From Tuctoria greenei (lineage: Eukaryota; Streptophyta; Magnoliopsida; Poales; Poaceae), in assembly GCA_036927565.1 (NCBI GenBank), contig JAYESD010000005.1:12864565-12928564 (forward strand): 64,000 bases of DNA, written 5' to 3'. Numbering within the stretch: the stretch's first letter is position 1; each line of letters opens with the position of its first letter. The translations under genes were made by a program, and so were the position numbers. Below are positions 33,861 through 44,596 of this stretch, one piece after another. The notes beneath the pieces were generated by a model, which was not told where the DNA came from, ran no database searches, and saw only the letters and a program-made list of their open reading frames with translations.

Positions 33861-35109
33861 TTCCACGGAGGTGAGTCTTAAGTAACTTGAAGTGTATGTT
33901 ATAGAGTCATTGTACAGAGTCGGGTAGTTCCTCCGGGAGAGCAGCCGGACCTTTCCCGAAAGGTTTGGAAAGCTCATGCAACACTTGATACAGTCTCCGG
34001 ACTAGAAGTGTAGCTAATTACCCTGGGTTAAACGAGAAACCGAACACGCTTAGCCTGGTTCCGTACCCTAAGAGTGTACTTGTTTCCCCTGTACCCCGGA
34101 CCTATAATGAAAGACATCTTCATGTGAAATAGACTCCACGTGCATTCATTTTTGCATAAGGCTCGACATTTTTATTTTTCTCTTTCTTGTCTATAACAGA
34201 AACGTGCAATTCTTAAGAAGTTCTAGTTAAACTGGTTTATGTATAATTTGAGTTGAATTGTCAGATTTTTTAGATTTAAATATCATCTGTGGCCAACTCG
34301 CCTGAAAGCCGCCAAGCCATTCTAGGGCCGGAGTGTGCTATCGACTTAGCCTGGTCAAGCACCCTAAGTACGCCACTCTACCTACATCCCGGCAGGCCAA
34401 AGTAAGGTGGGTCCATGGACAATTGGATCTAAAAGAAAAGACAATTCATCCAATTGTACTAAAAATCGTGTTCAACTTGAAATTCTCTTAAGAACCGTAA
34501 GCCGCGACGAAGTTATAGATAAGGAACGAATTTTACTGTTTTTCTTGGCTTAAGTGTGCAGGAAAAATAAACCCAACATTGATGAAGAAAAATCGGAGTT
34601 AACCAAGCTCCGACTCCCACTGGCGTTAACTTAAAGATGGTGAGAAGACTCTATCACTAGAGTCTGTTGCCAGCAAGCCAAGCGTGGCAAAGGTCATTGC
34701 CGGAGCTACTAAGCTCCGACACCTTGAAGTATTAACTATCGACACTCAACGTGTTGGTAGAGGCTATTGCCGGAGCTACTAAGCTCCGACGATGGGCAAT
34801 GCCGGAGCTTCTAAGCTCCGACGATTTCAAGGGACCTTCACTATCGAAAACTTCGGACAAAAACTATACGAGTTCGAAGTAAATCTGTCTTCAACAAAAA
34901 TCAACATCCTTTTGGTACATGTACACAATCAAATTGTGCACATCTACCAGGGGGCCAAGTGAAGACAAAGATGTTGAAGACAAAAAAATGAAATTCACGA
35001 AAAATTGGGGATTTCATTTCATTTGAAGACCAGAGATTACATCTGGGGACAAAGGATTACAAAATTGAGGAAGAAGAGAAGATACAAATAAAGGCTAAGA
35101 AAGATAGTC
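33861..35109 (+). other. Element B spacer between pol and aORF
   Basis: Non-coding. Contains two conserved spacer hairpins with inner arms at 34049-34072 and 34345-34368, and GCCGGAGCTACTAAGCTCCG hairpins at 34699 and 34769 (exactly 70 bp apart) with a third at 34800. It closely matches the reverse complement of 23037-24405 in A. Confidence 0.8.
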
Positions 35110-38100
35110 CTAGACCCTATGGAAGAACTCAGCGACCTTCTGGGCGACCTCCGACACGCTGGCTCGGGTAGCTTCGCCTTCTCCTTCAACGGGGCCTTCA
35201 AGCACCGGGTCCAGAGGGAATCGAGGGTTCCGGCTAGTGTAACACGTCAACACATACTCTGTGATGTTTCTAGCCAGGGATTGACCCTCGACCTCAAGCT
35301 GGTCCGCGATGACGTCGCCCACCTTGGAGAGCTTGCTGCCCGCAGCGCTCAACGCCTGCAATGCAAGGTCCGGCTCCGGCTCCGGATCATCCGGAAGCAC
35401 GGGGCTGAAACCCATAGGCGCCAGCGCATCGTCGGCCTTGCTCAGGAACTCCCAAATTTGCAGGGAGTCCATCTTCCTCAGGCCCTTCATCTCTTCCAAG
35501 GACCTCCGGGCCGCCGCCAGCTCCGAATTCTCACGGGAGAGTCGCTCAACTTCTTTGGCGTTTTGCTGAATCTTCGCAGCAACCCGCTTTTCGAGTCTTC
35601 CGAGCTCCTCCTCCCGGAGGTGGATCTTGTTCCGGCGGTCGACCAGGTCTTTCTCCCTAGCCTCTATTTTCTTCTCCCGGGCGACGAGGGCACACTCATA
35701 CTCGTAGAGTTCTTGCCCTCGCACCCAGGTCTTCTCCTCCTCCTCGAGGCAGCGCTCTTCCAATTTTTTAGCGCGCTCCTCGATACCTTTGTCCGCCAGA
35801 GCTGTCTTCTCGGCGAGCTCTTCTTCACGTCGCAAGACGTCATCCCGTAGCTCCAGGAGTTTTTGCTCCTCATCCTCGAGCCGCTTTTCCCTTCCCTCAA
35901 GTGCCTCTCGGCGCTTGATGAGTGCGGTACTGATGGCTTCGAGTTGATCGAACCGAGCGTTGGCCGCATCATTGGCAGCCTTAGCTTGGTCATGGTACTC
36001 CCGGGATTGGGCGTCGAGGTTGTGAGTCATGCTCTCCCTCTCGTCCAGCATCTCACCCCAGAGCTCCAGGCGGACCTTCTCCCGCCTGATCCATTCCTTG
36101 TCCTCAGCAATCCTCGACTGCGCCAGCTTGGTCTCGAATTGGAGTCTATTACGCCACCTCCTAAGGGTTTGGCGCTCCTCTTCAAGAACCTTGCTGTCGT
36201 GGAAGAAGGCTAGTTGGACTTGGCGCAGACTGGAGCAAGCGTTGTCGATGGACATCGACAGCGAGATGGGCTCCGGACCTTCTGGGGTCTCCTCCGCTGG
36301 TTCCAGCGGGTCTTCATTTACAAAAATTGGGTTCCACTCTACGAGAGCGGAACCCCGAGCTTCCAAGGCACTAGGGCCCTCCTCCGGGATGGCCTCAGTC
36401 GCCACCGAAGAAGGTCCCGCCACCAAATCTTCATTCGCCCCCTCAGGCTGGGGGCCGGCGACTTCGTTCAGGCACTCTGGCTCCGCCACGGGTACCATCG
36501 ACGTCGTCGCCTCCAATGGCTCCGGCCGGGACGCTTCTTCCGAGGGAGGCTCAAGCTCCCTCGCCTCTTCAACCACCGGCTCTACAGCCGGTGCCTCCAC
36601 CATCACCGGCTCTGCAGCCGGCGCTCCAATAACTATCGGCTCTGCGACCGGAGCTTCAGAAGTAACCGGCTCAATTGCCGGAACCACTTCAACTTCCGGC
36701 TCGCACGCCGGGGCTTCAGCTACCTCCGGCTCAACCGCCGGGGCTTCAGCACTTTCCGGCTCTGAAGCCGGGACCGCTACTTCCTCCGACTCGACAGCCG
36801 AAGCATCTGCAGCACAGGGGCCCGGAGCTTCAACCTCCGGAGCGGGTGCCGCTGGCGCATCTTCAATTCCGTGGTCCGGCGCTACCACGGGAACTTCTGG
36901 GGATGAGTCGAGGTCCATGACCACGACAGCCGGCGCCGGAGCTGTCGCAGCCTCCGCCTGGGGCGGCACCGGAGCTGGAGCAGAAGCCCTCGTAGCCTCA
37001 GACACTGTGGCTGAGGGCGGAACTTCACCCCCCTTCTTGGGAACACTGCAGATGAAGAATGAAGAAAATGAGCAAACAGATGCTATAATTAAAAGTTAAT
37101 CGAGGTAAGCAAGAAAAATTACCTTGGGAGGCTCACGCACCAGCTTGCGCGGAACCTCTTTCCCGGACGTTCCGGGCTGGCCACGGTCGGCATAGGAGCT
37201 CCGGGAGGACTCCCAGGACTTGCTGTAGCCGCGGGCGTTTCCCGGGTCGGAGCTCTCCTTGACCGGGAGGAACTCCTAGACCTGGAGGCCCTCACCGCTT
37301 CTCGAACCGGAGTCGCCTGTCCGGAACTGGCACCTCCGGAGGGACCCATCACAGGGACAGCTGCACTCCGGGAGGATCCCACCGCCGGAACAGTAGCGCT
37401 CCGAAAAGACCCCACCACGGGGACAGACGCTACAGCGGCGGAGGATCTTCCTTCCTGAGGACGGGGAACAGGCGGGGAAGTAGCAAGCCCGACGGACCTT
37501 CCGTCAGCATGTCGCAGCTTCCTCTTCCGGCTCTCCGACTCCTCCACCAGCTCCTTGCCCTTGCCGGTGACCTCAGCTCTTGGCTGAGAGACAGGGGCGG
37601 AGCCGCCTTCCGACAACCCGGGGATCGCCAACCGGGCGGTCGATCTTCTCTCGACGACGCCAAGGTCGTCAAGCGCGGGCATCTTCCGCCGGAGCTCCCT
37701 GCTGAACTCAACTTCCACGTTCAGGGGGAGGAAAGCCGGTGGCAGAGTCAGGTACTCTCCGTCTACATCGATGCTGTGCTGGAATTTCTTGAGGTGAAAC
37801 TCCAAGGACTTCCCCACCATGTTGGACTTCAACCCGGTCTCAACCCGGTCCTCGTCCATCACGCTGTTGAGGGCCCAGGCGAGCTTCTCCCTCCTCTTCA
37901 GCGGCGCCCACCTGTTGGACAGGAAGTTGCAGAACACCGCCTGGGGAGTCAATCCTCCCTCCACACATTGGCGGATCCTGGACAGGACGGGGTCGAAAGC
38001 TGCCGCCAGCACCGGAACTTCGCTCCACACCGACGTGTCAATGCCGGGCAGACCGTCTGGCAGCTCCAACCGCTCGTGCTCCTCCACCCGGACGACTACC

Positions 38101-38573
38101 CAATCTTTCTTCCAGTCATCCCACTTCCCGGAAGGGAACGACCGGAGGTACTTGAACGAGCACTTCTTGCGCTTCACAAAATAGTAGAAGCCAAGGTACT
38201 CGTCACTTCGGCCGGTGGTTTGGACGGTGAAGAAGGTGCGGAAGAGCTCGATGCAGGGAGGGATGCCCACCCACATCTCGCAGAAGTGGACAAAGATGGA
38301 CACAAGGAGGAGGGAGTGAGGGCCAAGGTGGTATAGCTGCAGACCATAGAAGTCCAGCAGCATCAAGAAGAAGGAAGAAAACGGTGGGATCAGCCCCACC
38401 ATGGCGTACGATGAAAAGTACACCATTTCGCCGGAGTGCTCCTTTTTAAAGGGAAGCTCCCCGCCGGCGCGGACTGAACGGTTGAAGAAGTCCGACGACC
38501 ACCCCATGAGGGCTCGGACCTTCTTCAGATCGCTCTCCGTCTTCAAACGACTCTCACGCAGACCCAACTCCAT
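35110..38573 (-). CDS. Antisense two-exon gene (aORF) of element B
   Basis: Exon 1 38573-37123 and exon 2 37045-35110, with a 77-bp GT-AG intron, encode 1,128 residues opposite to gag-pol. Residues 1-280 match the Pfam family called putative gypsy type transposon (Transposase_28), starting MELGLRESRL. A Ser/Arg-rich linker and a Pro/Ala/Glu segment of about 12-residue repeats (APAxEPEVxE type) follow. About 220 residues of charged coiled coil and a conserved C-terminus (LARNITEYVLTCYTSRNP) complete it. No catalytic motif is recognised. Antisense extra ORFs between pol and the 3' LTR are typical of Tat elements (Grande/RIRE2/Retand type). Its promoter should lie between 38573 and the 3' LTR. 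Confidence 0.88.
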
Positions 38574-39079
38574 CGCAGCACAGCTAGGCGAGAGAAGAGA
38601 AGCAAAGCACGAGTTGGGAGTTTGAGCGCAAGAACAGATGGAAAGCGTAAAGAACTCCCGACGGTGCGCTTTCCTTCTTAAGTAAGCCCTCGCAACGCTT
38701 GGATGGAAACTGCAGGGGAGTCAAGCATACTACTCAAGAATTCAACCCAGCCGATGACAAGAGGGCCCGGGACCACCCCCGACGATCAAGTCGAGGCTCT
38801 TACCCAGGCGAACAGTTGTCATCACGAGGCGGGAAACCCAAAGGCGGCGGGCTGACAAGGCGCGCGGAACCGATACGGTTTTCGTATCGGGAACCGACGA
38901 CCTTCAATTGCGAGAGATCCGCACGTCAAAGATCTTATCTGCCGCCTGAGGTGCGCCACGCGTCAGGACTCAACCATAAAGCCCCGCCAAAGGCACCTCC
39001 GAAGACCCTTGAAGACCCAGTTCAAGAGTCGCAAGTATGGACCCACCTCCGGCGGAATGACTTCCTCCCGTTGGCCTTC

Positions 39080-39104
39080 CCCGGAGGTAGGTCCAGGGGG
39101 CCAC
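39080..39104 (+). other. Polypurine tract of element B
   Basis: CCGGAGGTAGGTCCAGGGGG ending five bases before the 3' LTR; G-rich with pyrimidine interruptions. It is in the position required for plus-strand priming. Confidence 0.55.
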
Positions 39105-39935
39105 TGTCGGTACCCTAAAAACCATACACCCCCTGAGGTTACAAAGATCTCAAGGGAAGGACATCTACTCAAATTGAAGACCCTCGGGGGCCCACTCGCC
39201 AGACGTGACCGGACCCGCTTCTCCAACATGGTTAACCTCTAGGTTGCCACGTGTACTGTCAGACCAGAGCTATTACCCGCAAGGGTGAAGCTCCGGGCCA
39301 GGTACTGAAACGGCACCTCCGGAGGTAGCCCCTGACCGAGAGAAGCTCCGGACCTGACACGTAGCAAACCGCCCCGGAGCTTCCCGCTTCCCACGAGCAA
39401 GCTCCGGAGCTGCCACGTGTCCATACGTCGGAGCTGGCCACTTTAAACCCCCGGGAGACGTTGTAACGGCTCCGGATCTCCAAAGGACAGCCGCGGACTT
39501 CAAGACCCGATTAATTATCATTAATTCCACATTAATGATATTTAATCGGATGATCTTAACACCTGTAACGGCACTGTCGGAGCCGTTACAGGGTTATTAA
39601 CAACAATTAATCTCGTGTATCAATGCCAATAACCGCCAGGGCCACATGTCGGGCCAGGCTGACCTGTAACGGTTTGTCCTTGTACTATAAAAGGACAAAC
39701 CGACGATACACGAGGGGGGACACTGGAACACACTCAAGCTCACAAGTTAATACAACACACATACACTCCCGTGGAGTAGGGTATTACGCTCAGGCGGCCC
39801 GAACCACGTAAACTACTGTGTCACTCGAGTCCAATCGCAATTCACCTTCTTGAGTCTCCGCGCGCCCAAACCGAACCACAAACTCCTTCCACACTTTCGT
39901 AGTGTCAGGGGATCTGCCGACTCCAACAGTCGACA
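39105..39935 (+). repeat. Element B 3' LTR
   Basis: 831 bp, same length as the 5' LTR. Four substitutions are seen by eye (two near 39317-39320, one near 39621, one near 39816). Confidence 0.95.
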
Positions 39936-39940
39936 GACGT
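39936..39940. repeat. Target-site duplication of B, right copy
   Basis: GACGT, matching 27025-27029. Confidence 0.95.
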
Positions 39941-40754
39941 CTTTGATGCGGGTTGGTGGCCGCATGTCTTCAATGGCTTTTATCTTCGCCGGATTAGCCT
40001 CTATGCCCCGGTGACTTACCAAGAAACCAAGAAGTTTTCCGGAGCTAACCCCGAAGACACACTTGTCTGGGTTTAGCTTCGTGCGGGTGGCCCGCAGCTT
40101 GTCGAAGACAGCCTGCAAGGTGTCCAAGAGGGACTCCTTGTTCTTGACCTTGACCACGATGTCATCGACGTACACTTCCACTATGTCTCTGATGAGTTCT
40201 TCGAAAGTTTTGTGCATAGCTCGTACAAAAGTTGAAGTTGCATTCTTGAGACCAAATGACATGGCTGTGTAACAATACAATCCATCTATTGTGATGAATG
40301 AAGTATGCTCTTCATCCTCCCTAGACATCCTGATTTGATGATACCCAAAATATGCGTCTAGGAAACACAGTAACTCGCACCCGGAGGTGGAATCCACTAT
40401 CTGATCTATTCTAGGTAGTGGGAATGGATCTTTTGGACATGCCTTATTCAGTGTGGTGTAGTCGATGCACATCCGAAGCTTCCCGCCGGCCTTGGGCACA
40501 ACGACTGGGTTCGCCAGCCATTTTGGATGGAAGACTTCTCGGATGAATCCGGCTTCGAGCAACTTCTTCACTTCTTGTCGGATGAAGTTCTGCCGCTCTA
40601 CGGATTGCTTCTGAGGCTTCTGATGCACAGGCCGAGCATCGGGGTAAATCTTCAGATTGTGCTCAATCACTTCCCTGGGGATCCCAGGCATTTGTGACGG
40701 TTGCCAGGCAAACACGTCAACATTAGCCCAGAGCAAAGTGATGAGCGCGAGTTC
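39936..40754 (-). pseudogene. Element A pol, 5' portion (RT N-terminus)
   Basis: Encodes the RT N-terminal half (VDVFAWQPSQMPGIPREV, MCIDYTTLNKACPKDPFP, YVDDIVVKVKNKES), running up to the B insertion point at the PPTRIKDV segment. A TAG at 40757-40755 separates it in frame from the gag-protease segment, exactly as in B. The rest of pol resumes at 27029. Confidence 0.9.
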
Positions 40755-43173
40755 CTATTTGTCGTTCAACCCTCCCGATAATACGGGTGGTTTGAGCGGC
40801 ATCGGAACCAATTTGGATGACTTTGACGGGAATGTCGGTGTCGCCGCCTGGCTGCACACGGGGTGTAGAGGTTGAACCTCGTTGACGAATGCTCGGGGGT
40901 TTCGGAGCTTGCTCCTGTCTGGAGTCCTCCTCTTGCGCCGTGGTGAGTGCATGGAGCTCCTCCAGAGCAGTTACTCCGGCGGTGCGATCTCCACGGATCC
41001 GGAGAACGCCTACTGGTGTTGGCATCTTCAACACCAGGTATCCATAATGAGCAGCTGCCATAAATTTGTATAGGGCAGGTCTACCCAAGATGGCGTTGAA
41101 TGGTAAGTTGATCTGAGCGACGTCGAAGACCAACTTCTCGGTGCGATACTTCTCCCGTGTCCCGAAGGTAACGGGGAGAGTTATAGCTCCGAGTGGGGTA
41201 ATGGCCCCCGGACCTACTCCGGAGAAAGGTCGAGAGGGCTGGAGATCTGAAGGTCGGAGCTGAAGCTTGGTAAAAGCTTCAAAGCTTATGAGGTTCAGCC
41301 CCGAACCTCCGTCCACCATAACATGATGGAGCTGGATATTATTGATGGTGGGAGATACCATCAAAGGTAGCTGTCCAGCTTTGACCATGCTTCGAGGACA
41401 GTCCGAAGCATCAAAAGTGATGGATGTGTCCATCCACTTTCGATGTGGCTCCGGTCTAGCTGTAGGAGCTACAGCGGCCATATCCCGCCGCATAGTCTTG
41501 ATGACGCGACGCGAGGTGATGTCCCATGATCCACCAAAAATGGTGTTCATGGTTTTCCGACGCTCGTTGTCAGAGACGTCAGAGTCATCGTCGACGGAGG
41601 TGTAGACGGCCTTCAAGACCTTTTTGGGGTCCTGAAACCCTAACTCCTCTTCAGCCGGAGCTTCGTCGACCTTCTGTTTCCCTTCCCTCTGTCGGAAAGG
41701 AGACCCTTCCTGACGCTTGCTGTAGCGCTCGGCAAGGTTTTGGACCTCTCGGCAGTCTTCCAAACCGTGGCTGCCCGTTTTGTGAATGGACACCACACTT
41801 TGGGTTTGCCACCGTCTTCGGAAGACGGTCGAGGTCGCTTCTCGGGGCGTGGCCCTCGGCCACCAGGAGTTGCAGCAGCTGCAACGTTGGATGTGCCGGC
41901 CGACGGCTTCTTCTTGCCGTTGGTCTTCTTTTTCCTCTTGCCACCCCCGGAGGTAGCGGCTTCTTCTTTGGAGGATTTCTTGTGATCCTCCGAGGCTGGT
42001 TTGGAGTGCATTTCATGGCCCTCCGCAGCTCTGGCACATTTGTCTGCCAGGTTGAAGAGCTCCGTGACGCTGGTGATCTCTTTGATCGCCAGCTTCTCCA
42101 ACATCTTCTTGTCCCGTACGCCCTGTCTGAATGCCACAATGACAGAAGCGCTTGAGATAGAAGGGATTGTGTTGCGTACCTGAGAGAACCTCTGGATGAA
42201 GGACCACAAAGATTCTCCCCCTTTTTGCACGACCGCAAAAAAGGTCCAGTTCAGTGCCTGGTCGGGTGTATGAACTCCCAAAGTTGGCAGTGAACTGACG
42301 GCACAGCTCCTCCCAACTGTTGATAGAGTTGGGTGGAAGGCTCATAAACCAGGACCTGGCGGTCCCGGTTAAGGCCACTGGAAAGTAATTGGCCATTACA
42401 ACCTCGTTTCCTCCAGCGGCCAAGATTGCAGTGGAGTATATCTGAAGGAATTCGGCGGGGTTGACAGTCCCGTCGAATTTTTCCGGCAGGTGTGGCCGGA
42501 ACTTCTGTGGCCATCTAACCATGCGCAGGTGCATGGCTAGGGCTGAACAGCCTCCTCCTACTCCTTCCAGAGTAGAAAGGTCCTGAGCTTCCCATCTTTC
42601 ACGAGCACGCTCAATATGGACACGGCCATCCTGTTGGCGGTATCGGCGATCAAGCTCCGCCCGGAGGTCATGAGTCGAAAGCCTGGATACCGTATGGGTG
42701 CGTCGTGCCCCAGAGGGCAACAACGTCACCTGCTGTGATGCATATCGTCTCCTGTTGTTGGAGACGTGCGGACCAAGTCTTCCAGACAAAGTCCGTCGCT
42801 GCGACGGGGCTCGTCCCGAAGGAGGAGGACCCTGATTGTTGAGGCGTTCGGCCGCTGCTGCGACCAAATGCTCCACATTGGCCCTCCACTGCTCCATTGC
42901 ATCTCGAGATGCGTCCGGAGGTGGTGGTCGTTGGAGAAGAGCACGCGCTGCATGGAGCGCATGTTCCGGGTTGTCATGACTTGCCGACGCAGTAAGTGAC
43001 GCCAACGCACCATCACGTTGCCCAGCATGATTTGCTGGAGAAGATGGTGGTGGTGAGAGTGTGGCTCCTGCTGGTGCCGAGGCTCCTGCTGGTGGCTGCC
43101 TGTTGGAGGGATTGCCCCCAACAGCCTGAGCAGCAGGTTGGCCGTTGGATGATCCAGCCGCGGAGTTCACCAT
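40755..43173 (-). pseudogene. gag-pro: Element A gag-protease, frameshifted
   Basis: Starts MVNSAAGSSNGQPAAQ at 43173 like B. Compared with B the frame breaks three times: one extra T in a T-run near 42240, a one-base loss near 41790 beside the zinc knuckle (which keeps WCP), and an extra base near 40775 before the terminal TAG. The capsid-like region, Lys-rich segment and protease (VDGGSGLNLIS, NAILGRPALYKF) are all present, in different frames. Not translatable as one protein. Confidence 0.9.
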
Positions 43174-43190
43174 TCTCGAAAATCTCAGGC

Positions 43191-43211
43191 GCCCCTACCT
43201 GGCGCGCCAAC
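43191..43211 (-). other. Primer-binding site of element A
   Basis: Minus strand GTTGGCGCGCCAGGTAGGGG directly after the 5' LTR; one base different from the B site. Confidence 0.8.
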
Positions 43212-44048
43212 TGTCGACTGTTGGAGTCGGCAGATCTCCTGACACCTGCTAAAGTGTTAAAGGAGTTTGTGGTTCGGTGTGGGCGCGCGGAGACCCAAGA
43301 AGGTGAATTGCGATTAAATACAGGAGACACTAGGATTTACGTGGTTCGGGCCGCCTGAGCGTAATACCCTACTCCACGGGTGTGTTGGTGTTGTCTTAAC
43401 CTGTCACGTATGATCTCCACGTCTGTGAACGTGTGTCCTCGTGTGTATCGTCGGCCTGTCCTTTTATAGTACAAGGACAGGCCGTTACAAGCTGGCCTGG
43501 GCCGACATGTGGCCCCGGCGGTTACTAGTATTGATACACGATTAATTGTTGTTAATGATCCTGTAACGGGCCCCGACAGTGCCGTTACAGGTGTTAAGAT
43601 CGTCCGTTTAAGTGTCATTAATATGGCATTAATGACATTTAATCGGGTCTTGAAGTCCTTGGCTCTCCTTTGAAGATCTGGAGCCGTTACGAGGTCTTCC
43701 GGAGGTTAGAGGCTACCAGCTCCGACGTTTGGACACGTGGTAGCTCCGGAGCTTGCTGTGGGAAGCAGGTAGCTCCGGAGCTATCTGACACGTGTCAGGT
43801 CCGGAGCTTCTCTCGGTCAGGGGTTAAGTCCGGAGGTGCCCTTTCGGTACTTGGTCCGGAGCTTCCCCCTTGCGGGCGGTAGCTCCGGTTTGGCAGTACA
43901 CGTGGCGACCTAGGGATTAACCATGTTGGAGAAGCAGGTCCGGTCATGTCTGACAAGTGGGCCTCCGAGGGTCTTCAATCCGTGTAGACGTCCTTCCCTC
44001 GAGATCTTTGTAACCTCAGGGGGTGTACGGTTTTTAGGGTACCGGACA
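43212..44048 (-). repeat. Element A 5' LTR
   Basis: 837 bp, about 97% identical to 18208-19042 by eye. Leader hairpin at 43378-43340. Followed by GTAAT (44049-44053), the right target-site copy. Confidence 0.93.
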
Positions 44049-44375
44049 GTAATGATGGGAACCTCACCTATAAGGTTATACTTTTTTGGGTTGAGGTATC
44101 CCAGAATCTTGGTAGGGCCCCGGTTGTTCCTGTGTGTGTAGCAGGCCCATTGCGATTTGGACTGGCGGTAAGAGCTTGTTGGCGTAACAGACCGGACCGC
44201 ACTCTAACAAGTGGTGTCAGAGCCATAGTCGGAAATCTAAAACATTTCCTGAGCTTCACACGGATATCGAGCCGTCGGATGAGATCTTCTGGGTCACACG
44301 GTAATCAAACTATCAAAGTAGTGTTCATCCGAGTGTGAAGGGGAGTAGGGCCACCCGATTTTCGATGTGGGACAT
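44049..44375 (+). mobile_element. Element G left LTR end and internal remnant
   Basis: LTR to 44209, primer-site remnant TGGTGTCAGAGCC at 44212-44224, then about 150 bases without an ORF and a purine tract GAAGGGGAGTAGGG before the next LTR start at 44376. Confidence 0.65.
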
Positions 44376-44596
44376 TGTTAGATTTAGTTTCACTATTGGA
44401 ATAAATGGTCTAGGCTCAATAATTAATTATGAATTAATCCCCTATAAATCTCAAAGACCCATTAGTGCAAGAGAGGGTGGTGCTAAATGTTTAGTCCCAT
44501 ATGAGAAGTTTGAAGTGAGCAACCCCTACATATAAGTAAGGTTGTTCTTCCACTTCCTAAGTGAGAGAGGAGAGGAGAGGAGAGGAGAGGGGTGTC
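44376..44596 (+). repeat. Element G right LTR, first part
   Basis: TGTTAGATTTAGTTTCAC start, continuing to an AGAGG repeat and GTGTC, where F has inserted. Confidence 0.6.

Larger units (their letters stand above)
27030..39935 (+). mobile_element. Element B: near-intact Tat-lineage Ty3/gypsy retrotransposon
   Basis: 12,906 bp: two 831-bp LTRs (27030-27860, 39105-39935), primer site 27861-27881, gag-protease 27899-30316, RT-RNase H-integrase 30317-33799, spacer, antisense two-exon gene 38573-35110, and purine/G-rich tract just before the 3' LTR. TSD is GACGT. The LTRs differ at four positions by hand count; at the commonly used grass rate of 1.3e-8 per site per year that is roughly 0.2 million years. 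It inserted into the RT gene of A, a member of its own family, in the opposite orientation. Confidence 0.96.
18208..44048 (-). mobile_element. Element A: Tat-lineage Ty3/gypsy retrotransposon, split by B
   Basis: Minus-strand order: 5' LTR 44048-43212, primer site, gag-protease (43173-40755), pol (40754-39936 and 27029-24406), spacer with two hairpins, antisense-ORF gene on the plus strand (19575-23036), 3' LTR 19042-18208. Flanked by perfect 5-bp duplications GTAAT at 18203-18207 and 44049-44053. Without B it is about 12.9 kb, like B itself. The LTRs differ at about 22 of 835 sites by hand count. gag and pol carry frameshifts and a nonsense codon, so it is not autonomous. Confidence 0.93.

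Noticed and set aside
35119..37099. Plus-strand ORFs (243, 356, 183 residues) in B
   Set aside because: Reverse-strand shadows of the antisense gene; low-complexity Ser/Gly/Ala products of repeat DNA.
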